Origin: Bacillus sp. (in: firmicutes)
GTDB lineage: Bacteria; Bacillota; Bacilli; Bacillales; Salisediminibacteriaceae
Length of the DNA: 36,190 nt
Direction of reading: 5' to 3'
NCBI GenBank assembly: GCA_021208645.1
Contig: JAJOJL010000067.1
Coordinates: 1 to 36,190 of the forward strand
In this document: in pieces, positions 21,370 through 30,361 of the stretch
Layout of the letters: each line of letters starts with the position of its first letter
Position numbering within the stretch: position 1 is the stretch's first letter
The notes under the pieces: generated by a model
What the model saw: only the letters and a program-made list of their open reading frames with translations
Databases searched by the model: none
What the model was told of the DNA's origin: nothing
Program-made: the position numbers and the translations under genes

Positions 21370-22437
21370 CTAATCTATTGGACAAGGAATTTCCAGCCAA
21401 TGGACCCAATTTTTCAGCCTTTCCAGTTCCGCAGGCGATAAATAATTTTTCGCTGACTTCAATAAGGACAAGGACTCTATTACTAGAACTTGTGAATTTC
21501 CCTCATAGTAAGCAAGAAGAGCTTCATTTGGAATGGAAAGAGGTGGTATTGTTTCATTAAACATTACTGTCTCGAGCCAAGAAAAAAAAGGTGCTCCACC
21601 CTCAATAAAGGCATACCAGCTAGGTAAAGTCCGATACTCAAAACCTTTAAATGGATTTATCCTTACTGCCCCAAGTCGGCCGTATCCCCTTCTCCTTGTA
21701 ATATTCTCGTCATTAAACTTGCAACTCAATGGTAAAGTTATCAAACTATCAAGGAGAGAAACTTTCCGGTAAGAAGGTCGTTCATTAGAAATGTGAATAT
21801 GCCCACCTAGAAAGAATCTTCCTATTGGATTTGCTCCCCCTACAATCGTTAAATCATACTTTGCTGCCTGCTCTTCCAATCTTTTTTTAAGTCTAGTGAA
21901 TTCTTTTTGTAAACTCGCTCCAGTAGGTTGAGGCTTCGCTCTTAGTTCAATAATAGGTTGGAAAAACTGGTTACCTTTCCTTAACAGCGCCCTGTCTGTT
22001 CCTATTTGTTTATTGTTCCCATTTATTTGTGGCAGTGCTACAAAGCTTTCACTTTTCTTTTTTTTGGCCATTACCTCTAAGTCTCCTCCAAGGAGTTTTA
22101 GAGTATTTTTTCCAGATGGATGATACCTTTCCTCAACTGTTTTTCCTTGCTGTTTTTTTACAGAAACAACGAATACGTTTTTTCCTAATCGCTGAAGGTG
22201 GACGGAAAAACAGGGAATATTTAAATAGTAGGCAGCAGTCATTCCTAAATCGACCATTTCTTGTCCTAAATAAAAGCGGTTAATTTCAGTAAGGTCAGAT
22301 GGGACGAAAGTTTCATCGCGGGGGAGTTTGGTGAAGATTTTCTCAGGAACAAACTGACAGCCTTCCACCATGAGTTGGAAGGCGTTCTCTTGTTCTTCCC
22401 GAATAGGGATGTGATGTAGTGTTAATTTATCCAACAT
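21370..22437 (-). CDS. phiEco32-type COOH-NH2 ligase (amidoligase) family protein
   Basis: A 355-aa protein with the marks of the ATP-grasp-like amidoligase family first described from phage phiEco32 (COOH-NH2 ligase type 2). These are GGDLEVMAKK (residues 117-126, in the DPE position), a PIIELRAKPQP strand (161-171), GGHIHIS (211-217) and YRTLPSWY (268-275). Family members join a carboxylate to an amine, making peptide-like or isopeptide bonds. The substrate here is unknown. It lies between mutS and cotE; it follows cotE by 138 bp in the same direction, with a weak terminator between. The usual family Glu/Asp metal ligands seem largely kept, though DPE reads DLE. The ribosome site is weak (AAAGGA, 12 bases from ATG). 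Confidence 0.75.
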   Translation of the reverse strand: MLDKLTLHHIPIREEQENAFQLMVEGCQFVPEKIFTKLPRDETFVPSDLTEINRFYLGQEMVDLGMTAAYYLNIPCFSVHLQRLGKNVFVVSVKKQQGKTVEERYHPSGKNTLKLLGGDLEVMAKKKKSESFVALPQINGNNKQIGTDRALLRKGNQFFQPIIELRAKPQPTGASLQKEFTRLKKRLEEQAAKYDLTIVGGANPIGRFFLGGHIHISNERPSYRKVSLLDSLITLPLSCKFNDENITRRRGYGRLGAVRINPFKGFEYRTLPSWYAFIEGGAPFFSWLETVMFNETIPPLSIPNEALLAYYEGNSQVLVIESLSLLKSAKNYLSPAELERLKNWVHWLEIPCPID

Positions 22438-22544
22438 AGATTTCTAAGTCCTTTCTATTTTTTGTAAATCTAATTAGGATATTATGTAGTAATGGCTGTG
22501 TCATAGCTAAAAAAAATGTTTTGACACAGACATTAAAAGAAATA

Positions 22545-22567
22545 AGGAAGAAGACGGTTCTTCTTCC
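22545..22567 (-). terminator. Weak terminator after cotE
   Basis: Stem GGAAGAAG / CTTCTTCC with a 6-nt loop, followed on the minus strand by TTATTTCTTTT. The T run is broken, so read-through into the amidoligase gene is possible. Confidence 0.5.
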
Positions 22568-22575
22568 CTGCATTA

Positions 22576-23148
22576 TTATTCTTCTAAATCACCCATGAGG
22601 AAGTTTGGATCTAGATCTTCGAAGTCTTCATCTTCCACATCCATATCCCAAACCTTTTCATCCCAGTCGTCGCTTATGCCGTCTGGATTAACGTATACAC
22701 AAACTTTTGTTTCCCCGATTACTTCAACAAGAAACTCTTTTTCCACTTGTACGTTAACGTCTGTTCCATTCGCTGCGATGGTAGCCTCTAACGTATTCGG
22801 CTGTTGAACAGCTCTTGCAATTACTTCGAGCTGATCAGACAGAACGTTTTTGTCCTGCATGGCCAGTGGAATTACATCTGTGTATGTTACGGTTTCCGTA
22901 CATACATCTGTTTTCGTATTATTGCTGTAGGAATACCAGATGTTGCAATCGTATCTCCCACGCACTTCGATAGCATCACCTTTTTTCGATGCCTCATATT
23001 TGTGATTAATGATCCAGCACCCTAAAATGCTCGTCGGCTTCTCTTTAGGGCAAATTGCGTGACTTGCCTGCGAAAATTTTCTTCCTTTGCCACAAACGGC
23101 TTTCGTGATAATCTCTCTGTAGTTAAGCTCTCTGTCTGCTGGTGACAT
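22576..23148 (-). CDS. cotE: CotE, outer spore-coat morphogenetic protein
   Basis: A 190-aa CotE, which directs assembly of the outer spore coat in the mother cell. The N-terminus ([17 protein letters not shown]) and the strong acidic tail ([14 protein letters not shown]) are characteristic, and length is close to the family's usual 180 or so. Ribosome site GAGGAGGG precedes the ATG. It sits between ricA and mutS as in B. subtilis. A sigma-K-like promoter is seen at 23221-23249. The frame is intact. Confidence 0.95.
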   Translation of the reverse strand: MSPADRELNYREIITKAVCGKGRKFSQASHAICPKEKPTSILGCWIINHKYEASKKGDAIEVRGRYDCNIWYSYSNNTKTDVCTETVTYTDVIPLAMQDKNVLSDQLEVIARAVQQPNTLEATIAANGTDVNVQVEKEFLVEVIGETKVCVYVNPDGISDDWDEKVWDMDVEDEDFEDLDPNFLMGDLEE

Positions 23149-23220
23149 GCTTTTCCCTCCTCAAACAATTGATTGACTCGCAGCAAACGAAATCCATAGG
23201 AATCAAGACGGTTTCACTTG

Positions 23221-23249
23221 CATGATATGCAAGACAAATGACCAATGTG
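23221..23249 (-). promoter_or_regulatory. Candidate sigma-K promoter of cotE
   Basis: On the minus strand, CACA (23246-23249) is followed after 16 bases by CATATCATG (23221-23229), close to the sigma-K pattern mACm ... CATAnnnTA but ending TG. B. subtilis cotE has sigma-E and sigma-K promoters. No sigma-E promoter was clear. Confidence 0.35.
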
Positions 23250-23497
23250 ATAACTAAAAATCTTTGACTACTGCAACCTATGAAGTTTAGTGAGAAATGG
23301 TTCCATATACATTGGCCGGAAACGCTGGAATAGCTTATGAAACCAGGCTGCCAGTGCTTTTTTCACTTCATAGAAATGTCTATTATTCTAATAGTTCAAT
23401 TATGTATATGTAGTTATATGAAAAATGATGATTGAGATGTGCTAAATAATTCTTCTTTTATGAAAAAAATAATATGAGCAGGGTCGTACTATGAATA
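23250..23497. other. Intergenic stretch upstream of cotE, nothing recognised
   Basis: AT-rich DNA between the candidate cotE promoter and repeat copy 2. No gene, RNA or clear repeat was seen. Confidence 0.4.
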
Positions 23498-23765
23498 GAG
23501 GCTGTTCAAAACAACCATGGCTTTACAGCCACCACCATAAAAGGAAACTATAAATAAGTAGTTGATTTCCGCTACAGGCACTCCCTTTCCGCGGGAGGTT
23601 GTGGAGCCTCCTCGGCTGTTCTGTCTCTGCCTCTGCTAGCATCGCTTCGATGCTGCATACGTCGAGACAACTCGAAGCATTTGCGTGAAGTAAACGCTCG
23701 TGCCTGAGGTGTCTCCCCTTAACCTCTTTTCCCGCAGGAGTGTCGTGCCTTACGCTGAAATCAAC
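23498..23765 (+). repeat. Bacillaceae-type hairpin repeat, copy 2 (longest)
   Basis: Starts GAGGCTGTTCAAAACAACC, then a small stem TGGCT-TTAC-AGCCA, then a 200-bp module whose ends are inverted: GTTGATTTCCGC...AGGCAC against GTGCCT...GCTGAAATCAAC. Inside are CGCGGG...CCCGCAGGAG blocks and an extra central segment missing in copy 1. It contains an 84-codon minus-strand frame that I take to be chance. No target-site duplication is visible. Confidence 0.85.
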
Positions 23766-23873
23766 TTTATTAACCATAGTTTTCTTATAAAAAGCTTATG
23801 GCTTTTATAACTTCTAATACATACTATTAGTACTCTAGGCTTTTATGCTTAATGAGAGATATTCGAAGAACTA

Positions 23874-23905
23874 AAACACCCACGGGAATCCCGTGGGTGT
23901 TTTTC
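23874..23905 (-). terminator. Terminator after ricA
   Basis: Perfect stem CACCCACGGGA / TCCCGTGGGTG with A and T runs on both sides, 22 bp after the ricA stop. Confidence 0.85.
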
Positions 23906-23926
23906 TATCGTTGAATCAATTAATTA

Positions 23927-24367
23927 TTAATGGTCGTGGTCGTGACCTTCACAATCACCAAAGGGACTTTTTGTAGTTGTTCCCTTTAGCAAGTCACCAC
24001 CTGTGGATTTAATAATTTCATTCGTTACATTGTTAGAAATGGTTGAACTAACAAGTTGAAGAAGATTATTCACATCCATTTGCGATTGCTTAAATTCCCT
24101 TACAAGGGGGATTTCGTCCAATTCATCTTGCAAGGCATCTATTTTTTCATCAATAGCTTTAAGAGCCTCATGCTTTTGGTAATGCTTCAAATTAACCGCT
24201 TCTTTTTGAAGTGCTTTTATTTGTGCAATAATTTCTTGTACTCTTAAGTTTTCATTGATTTGAAGCTCTGCACGTTTAAAGAAGTCCACTTCTTCTGTTT
24301 CTGCAATCATTTTTGCTAACTGTTTTGCTTGATCTACGATTTCTTGCTTTGAATTTTTGGTTGACAT
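23927..24367 (-). CDS. ricA: RicA (YmcA), RNA-maturation / development regulator
   Basis: A 146-aa, mostly helical YlbF/YmcA-family protein. In B. subtilis, RicA works with RicF and RicT in mRNA maturation with RNase Y and in entry to sporulation, competence and biofilm. Heptad-like helices cover residues 10-85. The C-terminal tail is SPFGDCEGHDHDH, with one Cys (C139) and three His. The B. subtilis complex is reported to bind Fe-S clusters through Cys residues; here His could contribute, which is inference. The ATG is one base after the miaB stop, so the genes are coupled. RNase Y is also in this window. Confidence 0.9.
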   Translation of the reverse strand: MSTKNSKQEIVDQAKQLAKMIAETEEVDFFKRAELQINENLRVQEIIAQIKALQKEAVNLKHYQKHEALKAIDEKIDALQDELDEIPLVREFKQSQMDVNNLLQLVSSTISNNVTNEIIKSTGGDLLKGTTTKSPFGDCEGHDHDH

Positions 24368-24368
24368 T

Positions 24369-25913
24369 TTATTTCACCTCTGCCGTTTCAACTACATGAC
24401 CATTGAGTGACCATGATTTAGCTTCTGTAATTTTCACATAAACAATTTCACCAATACTTGATTTAGGGGCTTCAAAGTTCACGAGACGATTCGTTCTAGT
24501 ACGTCCTGCAAGAATATCAGGGTTCTTCTTACTTTCCCCTTCCACAAGCACTTCCACAATTCGACCTTCGTAAGCTTTGTTCTTCTCTGCAGAAATTTCA
24601 TTTACAACAGCATTTAAACGTTGCAAACGATCCTTTTTCACTTCTAATGGAACATTATCCTCCATTTTTGCAGCAGGAGTCCCTTCCCTAGGTGAGTACA
24701 CATATGTGTAGGCACTGTCATATTCCATTTCCTTAACAAGGGATAACGTATCTTGGAACTGCTCTTCCGTTTCATTTGGGAAACCAACAATGATATCCGT
24801 TGTAAAAGATGCATGTGGGATTGCTGTCTTAATCTTGTTAGCTAATGTTACGTATTCTTCCCTTGAATACTTTCTTGCCATCAGCTTTAAAATATCGCTA
24901 TTCCCGCTTTGGACTGGAAGGTGGATATGCTCAACAAGGTTTCCGCCTTTAGCTAACACTTCGATTAAATGGTCATCAAAATCTCTTGGATGGCTTGTTG
25001 TAAAGCGGACTCTTGGAATATCTATTTTTCGTATTTCATCCATTAAATCCCCAAGACCATAATCCATATCAGCTAGATCTTTCCCATAGGCATTCACATT
25101 TTGACCTAGGAGGGTAATTTCCTTATAACCATTCCGTGCCAGGTGACGAACTTCTTCAATGATGTCTTCTGGGCGACGGCTACGTTCCTTCCCACGTGTA
25201 TAAGGAACAATACAGTACGTACAGAATTTATCACAGCCGTACATAATGTTTACCCAGCCTTGAATTTGGCCTTTTCGAGCACGGGGCATGTTCTCAATGA
25301 TATCCCCCTCTTTGGACCAAACTTCAACAACCATCTCCTTATTAAAGATAGCATTCTTTAAAAGGGTAGGTAAACGGTGAATATTGTGGGTTCCAAAGAT
25401 TAAATCCACATGTTGGTGCTTTTGTAGAATCTTATTAACTACTGACTCTTCTTGGGACATACAACCACATACACCAACGATGAGTTCAGGTCTTTCCCTT
25501 TTCATTGGCTTTAAGTTCCCGATCTCACCAAAAACTTTGTTTTCTGCGTTCTCACGAATAGCACAGGTGTTTAAAAGAATGACATCCGCATCATTCGTAT
25601 CCGATGTGGCTTCAAACCCCATGTTTAATAGGATTCCAGCCATGTTTTCCGAATCATGCTCGTTCATTTGACATCCATAAGTTCGGACTAGGAACTTCTT
25701 TCCTTTTCCGATTTCTCTCATGTCCTCTGGTATCTCAAAATCGTAGAGAACAGCTACATCTTCCTTTCCTCGCTTTTTCGCTTGCTTTAAATCAGGAGGA
25801 ATATACGTTGTTTGAAAATATTGAGAGAAGTCTTTACCCTGGCCGGATTTTTTGTCCGCAGAATAAGTGTCCTCCACTGCTTCTGTTTGCTGCTTCTTTT
25901 GCTCCTCGTTCAT
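24369..25913 (-). CDS. miaB: MiaB, tRNA-2-methylthio-N6-dimethylallyladenosine synthase
   Basis: A 514-aa radical-SAM methylthiotransferase that converts i6A37 to ms2i6A37 in tRNA. The first [4Fe-4S] cluster is held by Cys in [21 protein letters not shown] and VCGCMSQEE; the radical-SAM cluster motif is [13 protein letters not shown] domain lies at the C-terminus (about residues 440-510). The hydrophilic N-terminal extension of about 60 aa is usual for Bacillus. It depends on Fe-S supply, here from SUF, and acts after MiaA. Confidence 0.97.
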   Translation of the reverse strand: MNEEQKKQQTEAVEDTYSADKKSGQGKDFSQYFQTTYIPPDLKQAKKRGKEDVAVLYDFEIPEDMREIGKGKKFLVRTYGCQMNEHDSENMAGILLNMGFEATSDTNDADVILLNTCAIRENAENKVFGEIGNLKPMKRERPELIVGVCGCMSQEESVVNKILQKHQHVDLIFGTHNIHRLPTLLKNAIFNKEMVVEVWSKEGDIIENMPRARKGQIQGWVNIMYGCDKFCTYCIVPYTRGKERSRRPEDIIEEVRHLARNGYKEITLLGQNVNAYGKDLADMDYGLGDLMDEIRKIDIPRVRFTTSHPRDFDDHLIEVLAKGGNLVEHIHLPVQSGNSDILKLMARKYSREEYVTLANKIKTAIPHASFTTDIIVGFPNETEEQFQDTLSLVKEMEYDSAYTYVYSPREGTPAAKMEDNVPLEVKKDRLQRLNAVVNEISAEKNKAYEGRIVEVLVEGESKKNPDILAGRTRTNRLVNFEAPKSSIGEIVYVKITEAKSWSLNGHVVETAEVK

Positions 25914-26064
25914 GATAGAGCTCCTTTCTCTTTCTAGTTAATTATGAAAAAAAATATATCAACAACAAAATACTACTTTCAAGATAAACCTGAATGAAAC
26001 CATAAGATTTCCTCCGATTCAGGGGAAACTATGACTATAATGTATTGTTGACATACAACTAAAC

Positions 26065-26093
26065 ATTATAAACCCTTACAGAGAAACAAACAA
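26065..26093 (-). promoter_or_regulatory. Candidate sigma-A promoter of miaB-ricA
   Basis: On the minus strand, TTGTTT (26088-26093) and a consensus TATAAT (26065-26070) are 17 bases apart. The leader to miaB would be about 145 nt. The rest of the gap 25914-26172 is AT-rich with nothing else recognised. Confidence 0.5.
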
Positions 26094-26172
26094 TCCTTTA
26101 TAAACTTTGTCTTATTTTTACAATAACCATAGTAAGAATAGAAATAACATCACTTCCATCTGTAGAATCTAC

Positions 26173-26220
26173 GAAAAAAAGCCAACGATCACATAAGTAT
26201 GATCGCTGGCTTTTAATTTT
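26173..26220 (-). terminator. Terminator after the rhodanese gene
   Basis: Stem AAAAGCCAACGATCA / TGATCGCTGGCTTTT with one mismatch and an 8-nt loop, with A and T runs on either side, so possibly bidirectional. Confidence 0.85.
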
Positions 26221-26234
26221 GTCTTGGGTTTTTC

Positions 26235-26624
26235 TTACTCTACTTCGTAACCTTCTTGTTTCCAGGCTTTTGTTCCACCTTCAATAAAACCTACATCTGT
26301 AAAGCCCATTTGTTTCAACACATACGCACCAAGTGCTGCCTGACCTCCAGCACCGCAAGTTACAAGGACAGGACGGTTTCTGTCCGCTAATTGTGGTTCT
26401 CTTAACTGCTCTGGTAATTCTAAATCAGCACGAATTGGGAGCATCCCTAAAGAAATATTAAGGCTACTTGGAATTAAACCACACGCACCTGCATCAGCTG
26501 CGTCTTGTACATCAATGACCAACGTATTTGGGTTTTCTTTCATTTTCTCGCGCGCTTCTGTAGATGTTACTGCTGGTACATTTTCACGTGCCTCTGCTAC
26601 CATTTGCTTAAATGTAATTGCCAT
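26235..26624 (-). CDS. Rhodanese-domain sulfurtransferase
   Basis: A 129-aa single-domain rhodanese. The active Cys is in VTCGAGGQAALGAY near residue 90, and the usual strand LVIDVQDAADA and C-terminal GFIEGGTKAWKQEGYEV are present. Such proteins move persulfide sulfur between thiols or to cyanide; the partner is unknown. It stands alone, with its own promoter (26693-26721) and terminator. Two TTGTGACAA palindromes near its predicted start suggest specific control. Confidence 0.9.
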   Translation of the reverse strand: MAITFKQMVAEARENVPAVTSTEAREKMKENPNTLVIDVQDAADAGACGLIPSSLNISLGMLPIRADLELPEQLREPQLADRNRPVLVTCGAGGQAALGAYVLKQMGFTDVGFIEGGTKAWKQEGYEVE

Positions 26625-26667
26625 TTCTCATCATCCTTTTCTTAGTTTAACTGCTCTTTTTATGTAA

Positions 26668-26688
26668 TTGTCACAAAGTTGTCACAAA
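26668..26688. promoter_or_regulatory. Tandem TTGTGACAA palindromes at the rhodanese start site
   Basis: TTGTCACAA occurs at 26668-26676 and 26679-26687, an 11-bp period; each copy is a palindrome around one central base. The pair lies at about +1 to +19 of the predicted transcript, a place where a repressor would block it. The regulator is unknown. Confidence 0.4.
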
Positions 26689-26692
26689 ATTC

Positions 26693-26721
26693 ATTTTACC
26701 TCATAAAAGATTGTTTTTAAA
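26693..26721 (-). promoter_or_regulatory. Candidate promoter of the rhodanese gene
   Basis: On the minus strand, TTTAAA (26716-26721) and TAAAAT (26693-26698) are 17 bases apart; the start would fall near 26686, within the tandem palindromes. Confidence 0.4.
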
Positions 26722-26771
26722 CAAATATGCTTAAAAAGTGATTGGATCTGTTTATACAAATAACAATACGT

Positions 26772-26890
26772 AAGAAAAGCGCAAGGCGCCCGCCTATAGG
26801 CGAAAGGAAAATGCTCTGACCGATAAAAAGCGCTTTTGGCTTTTTATTCGGGCAGAAATTTTCACGAGCCTATGGCGCCTGGAGCTAGAC
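26772..26890. repeat. Second intergenic repeat type (AGCGC...GGAGCTAGAC)
   Basis: It begins AAAGCGCAAGGCGCC and ends GGCGCCTGGAGCTAGAC, so GGCGCC arms close it. Inside are a palindrome CGCCTATAGGCG and a stem CTGACCGATAAAAAGC / GCTTTTTATTCGGGCAG. Repeats ending in GGAGCTAGAC are familiar from many Bacillaceae intergenic regions. Only one copy is in this window. Confidence 0.65.
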
Positions 26891-26920
26891 ATTAATTCGA
26901 AGAATTATATACTTTCTTGT

Positions 26921-26959
26921 AAAAAAGACCAACTCACCAAGAAAGGTGTGTCGGTCTTC
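26921..26959 (-). terminator. Terminator of the tdh-kbl operon
   Basis: On the minus strand AAGACCGACACACC pairs with GGTGAGTTGGTCTT (13 of 14 positions), followed by TTTTTT. Confidence 0.85.
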
Positions 26960-26989
26960 ACTAACTCTCGTTAATCTGTTCGAAGATTT

Positions 26990-28165
26990 TTAAATAATCC
27001 CTATCTCTTTCCCTGCCTTCTCAAAAGCGTCTAGGGCTTCTTGTAACAGCTCTTTCGTATGATCCGCTGTAACAATCGTACGTACCCGTGCAGCCCCTTT
27101 AGGAACCGTAGGGAAGGCGATTCCTTGTGCGAATACCCCATATTCTAACAGTTTATCAGAAAGGGCATGTGCTTTAGCCCCGTCTCCAACAACAACAGGG
27201 GTAATTGGTGTTTCACTGATACCTGTTTCAAATCCAAGAGCCCTTAAACCATCTTTCAAGAACTTCGCATTTTCCCAAAGTTTTTCAATGCGCTCCGGCT
27301 CGTCTAACAAAATGTCGATCGCTTCAGAACACGCCGCCGTTACTGCAGGTGGATGGGAAGTACTAAATAAGAATGGACGGCCTTTATGAATTAAATAATC
27401 TCTCACAGCTTGTGTGCTGGCAATATAACCGCCAAGTACACCGATCGCTTTACTTAACGTACCTACTTGAATATGAACCCGACCATTTAAGTCAAAGTGA
27501 TCAACCGTTCCACGACCATTACGTCCAAGTACACCACTAGCGTGAGCATCATCTACCATCACTAATGCATCGTATTTTTCACAAAGCTCCACGATTTCAG
27601 GAAGGGGGGCAATGTTTCCGTCCATGGAGAAAACGCCGTCTGTTACGACAAGACGCTTACGGAAATCTGCAGTCTCTTTTAACGCTTGCTCTAAGCTTTC
27701 CATGTCTACATGCTTGTAGATTTTACGCGCTGCTTTCGTTAAACGAATACCATCAATAATGGAAGCGTGATTTAATTCATCAGAAATAACAACATCTTCC
27801 TTTGTTAAAATAGAAGAAAGGATGGCTTGGTTAGCCGTAAAACCAGATTGAAGTACAAGTGTTGCTTCAGTATGTTTAAATTCAGCAAGCTTTCTTTCAA
27901 ACTCTTCATGCATAGAAAAGGTGCCTGCAATGGTACGAACGGAGCCAGTACCTGCACCGTATTTTTCCACTGCTTTAATGGCTGCTTCTTTCATTCTCGG
28001 ATGATTGGTTAGCCCAAGATAGTTGTTCGAGGATAGCTGAATGACTTCCTTCCCGTTAATAACTACTTTGGCAGCCTGGTCTGACTCCAGTGGAACTAAT
28101 GTACGGAATAAACCTTCCTCACGCATTTCATTTAATTCTTCTTCTAAATACTCAAATCCTTTCAA
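26990..28165 (-). CDS. kbl: Kbl, glycine C-acetyltransferase (2-amino-3-ketobutyrate CoA ligase)
   Basis: A 391-aa PLP enzyme that splits 2-amino-3-ketobutyrate with CoA to glycine and acetyl-CoA, the second step of threonine breakdown after Tdh. The PLP lysine is K239 in [25 protein letters not shown] and [12 protein letters not shown] are alpha-oxoamine synthase motifs. The start is TTG at 28165, with GGGAGG 8 bases upstream. It lies 21 bp after tdh. Related family members include 8-amino-7-oxononanoate synthase, but the pairing with tdh settles the call. Confidence 0.95.
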   Translation of the reverse strand: MKGFEYLEEELNEMREEGLFRTLVPLESDQAAKVVINGKEVIQLSSNNYLGLTNHPRMKEAAIKAVEKYGAGTGSVRTIAGTFSMHEEFERKLAEFKHTEATLVLQSGFTANQAILSSILTKEDVVISDELNHASIIDGIRLTKAARKIYKHVDMESLEQALKETADFRKRLVVTDGVFSMDGNIAPLPEIVELCEKYDALVMVDDAHASGVLGRNGRGTVDHFDLNGRVHIQVGTLSKAIGVLGGYIASTQAVRDYLIHKGRPFLFSTSHPPAVTAACSEAIDILLDEPERIEKLWENAKFLKDGLRALGFETGISETPITPVVVGDGAKAHALSDKLLEYGVFAQGIAFPTVPKGAARVRTIVTADHTKELLQEALDAFEKAGKEIGII

Positions 28166-28186
28166 TCAAAAAACCTCCCTTATGAT

Positions 28187-29230
28187 TTATGGATGTAATA
28201 CTACTTTTCCACATAGCCCTTTGTTCATTAATTCAAAGCCCTTTTCAAACTCTTCTAATGGAAAATGATGGGTAATCATTGGCTTCACATCTACTTGGCC
28301 GGAACTTAATAAGCCAGATACTTGCTGCCACGTCTCATACATACGGCGGCCAGTAATTCCTTGTACCGTAATTCCTTTAAATACAATATCATTCGTTACA
28401 TCAATTTCAACTGGTTTAACAGGTAAACTTAAAATAGACACTCGTCCTCCGTTTGTTACCATTTTAAAGCCTTGGTTCATGGCAACTGGATGTCCACTCA
28501 TTTCACAGACAACATCGACACCATTTCCCTTTGTAAGATCTTTTACAACCTCTAACGGGTTTTCTTTTCCAGAGTTAACAACACGAGTTGCCCCCATTTT
28601 TTGTGCTAAATCTAAACGATACTCATTTAAATCAAAGGCAATCACTTGTGATGCACCAGCAGCTTTGGCGATACCTACTGCCATTATCCCGATTGGTCCA
28701 CAACCAATAACTGCAACGGACTTCCCTGCCACATCCCCTGCTAAAACAGTGTGCACTCCGTTACCAAACGGCTCTTGAACACTGGCAACATCAAAAGGAA
28801 GATCAGGATCGTTTTTCCACATATTTTCCGAAGGAAGTGCTACGTATTCAGCAAAGCATCCGTCCCGGTCTACACCAATGATTTGCGTGTTGGCACAAAT
28901 ATGGGCTTGACCTGTTAAACATTGCGGGCAATGGCCACAAACGATGTGCGTTTCTGCCGATACATGATCTCCTACTTCTACATTGTTTACATACTTCCCT
29001 TTTTTCACAACAATTCCTGCAAATTCATGACCAAAAACATAAGGTGGCTTTACACGACTTTGGGACCATTCATCCCAATTGTAAATATGAACATCGGTTC
29101 CACAAATCGAAGTAGCTTTCACTTGAATCAATACTTCTTGATCACCAATTTCCGGAATCGGTACTTCTGTTAAAACTGCACCTGGTGCACATTTATCTTT
29201 AACAATCGCTCTCATTGTTTTCTTTTCCAT
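28187..29230 (-). CDS. tdh: Tdh, L-threonine 3-dehydrogenase
   Basis: A 347-aa zinc-dependent medium-chain dehydrogenase that oxidises threonine to 2-amino-3-ketobutyrate with NAD+. The catalytic Zn site is TSICGTDVHIYNWDEW plus GHEFAGIV; the structural Zn lobe is CGHCPQCLTGQAHIC; the Rossmann motif is VIGCGPIGIMAVGIA. ATG at 29230 was chosen for the purine-rich AAGGGTGGG upstream; ATG at 29215 would remove five residues. Confidence 0.95.
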   Translation of the reverse strand: MEKKTMRAIVKDKCAPGAVLTEVPIPEIGDQEVLIQVKATSICGTDVHIYNWDEWSQSRVKPPYVFGHEFAGIVVKKGKYVNNVEVGDHVSAETHIVCGHCPQCLTGQAHICANTQIIGVDRDGCFAEYVALPSENMWKNDPDLPFDVASVQEPFGNGVHTVLAGDVAGKSVAVIGCGPIGIMAVGIAKAAGASQVIAFDLNEYRLDLAQKMGATRVVNSGKENPLEVVKDLTKGNGVDVVCEMSGHPVAMNQGFKMVTNGGRVSILSLPVKPVEIDVTNDIVFKGITVQGITGRRMYETWQQVSGLLSSGQVDVKPMITHHFPLEEFEKGFELMNKGLCGKVVLHP

Positions 29231-29433
29231 GAGGAATCCCACCCTTGTATAAAATGTTTTAATATATTTTTAATGCCTTTGTTTAATTACACATATGAAC
29301 ATTTTATCACGGGATAGTGTACTCGTAAACAGCACTGTCCACCGGTGAAAAACACTTGATTCTCCCAGACAATTTTTTTTGCAAAAAGTAGTTTTTCTTT
29401 TTCAAATTAGCCTAAATATAAAAACATTGTATT

Positions 29434-29475
29434 AAAAAAGAGCTTAAAAGAAGTTACCCTCTTTTAAGCCAATTT
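29434..29475 (-). terminator. Terminator of korAB
   Basis: On the minus strand, GCTTAAAAGA and TCTTTTAAGC form a 10-bp stem, followed by TCTTTTTT, 20 bp after the korB stop. Confidence 0.8.
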
Positions 29476-29493
29476 TTTATCTTTTAGGACTGA

Positions 29494-30360
29494 TTACATG
29501 AACTCAGCCATTAATTTATCGAACTGCTCTTGATTTAGATTTAAATCTTGTTTTGCCAATGGCTCTTCCTTAAAGCCTTGAACTAAACTTTCATAAGCAG
29601 GCTTTTCCTTGTTTTGATAAATCAAACCTGTTACTAAGCCGTTATGTTGCATTAATGTGTTCATGGCTTGCTCGCGATTTTGTGCGTTATAACCTTCGAT
29701 GCTGGATAATGACACTAAGTTTTCCTTAAACCAGTCATACGTGTTGATCTTATTAAAGGTTACGCATGGGCTGAATACGTTGATGAGTGAGAAACCTTTA
29801 TGCTGAATCCCTTGCTCAATTAACGATGTCAGTTCTTTTAAATCGCTGGAGAAACTTTGTGCAACAAAAGCACCACCTGAGGAAATGGCAAGCTCCATTA
29901 CATTAAGGGCTGATTCAATAGACCCTCCTGGAGTACTTTTTGTTTTGAATCCCATTTCACTTCGAGGTGAAGTTTGCCCCTTCGTTAATCCGTATATTTG
30001 GTTATCCATTACGATATACGTAACATCAATATTTCGGCGAATAGCATGAATTGTATGTCCCATACCAATGGCGAATCCATCTCCATCTCCACCAGATGCA
30101 ATAACAGTCAAATTGCGGTTGGCCATTTTTACCCCTTGAGCTATTGGTAAAGACCTTCCGTGAATGCCGTGGAAGCCATAGGAATTAATATAACCAGAAA
30201 TTCTTCCAGAACATCCAATACCAGAGATAACCGCTAGTTCTTCCGGTTCAACACCAACATTTGCTGCTGCACGTTGAATGGCTGCTTGTACGGAAAAGTC
30301 TCCGCACCCAGGGCACCAGTTTGGTTTCACATTATTTCTAAAGTCTTTGAATGTCGCCAT
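29494..30360 (-). CDS. korB: KorB, 2-oxoacid:ferredoxin oxidoreductase beta subunit
   Basis: A 288-aa thiamine-diphosphate subunit of a CoA-dependent 2-oxoacid (probably 2-oxoglutarate):ferredoxin oxidoreductase. The cluster ligand motif NWCPGCGDFSVQ lies near residue 17, and the ThDP/Mg motif is GDGDGFAIGMGH ... DNQIYGLTKGQ. The true start is ATG at 30360, one base after the corrected korA stop; an upstream extension in the same frame lies inside korA and is not real. Ferredoxin is the electron acceptor in this family. Confidence 0.93.
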   Translation of the reverse strand: MATFKDFRNNVKPNWCPGCGDFSVQAAIQRAAANVGVEPEELAVISGIGCSGRISGYINSYGFHGIHGRSLPIAQGVKMANRNLTVIASGGDGDGFAIGMGHTIHAIRRNIDVTYIVMDNQIYGLTKGQTSPRSEMGFKTKSTPGGSIESALNVMELAISSGGAFVAQSFSSDLKELTSLIEQGIQHKGFSLINVFSPCVTFNKINTYDWFKENLVSLSSIEGYNAQNREQAMNTLMQHNGLVTGLIYQNKEKPAYESLVQGFKEEPLAKQDLNLNQEQFDKLMAEFM

Positions 30361-30361
30361 A

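Noticed and set aside
23523..23777. 84-codon minus-strand reading frame
   Set aside because: It lies wholly within the intergenic hairpin repeat, has no ribosome site and no recognisable protein features.
26047..26075. Plus-strand TTGACA near 26048 as a promoter
   Set aside because: The following TATAAA is only about 13 bases away and no plus-strand gene follows.
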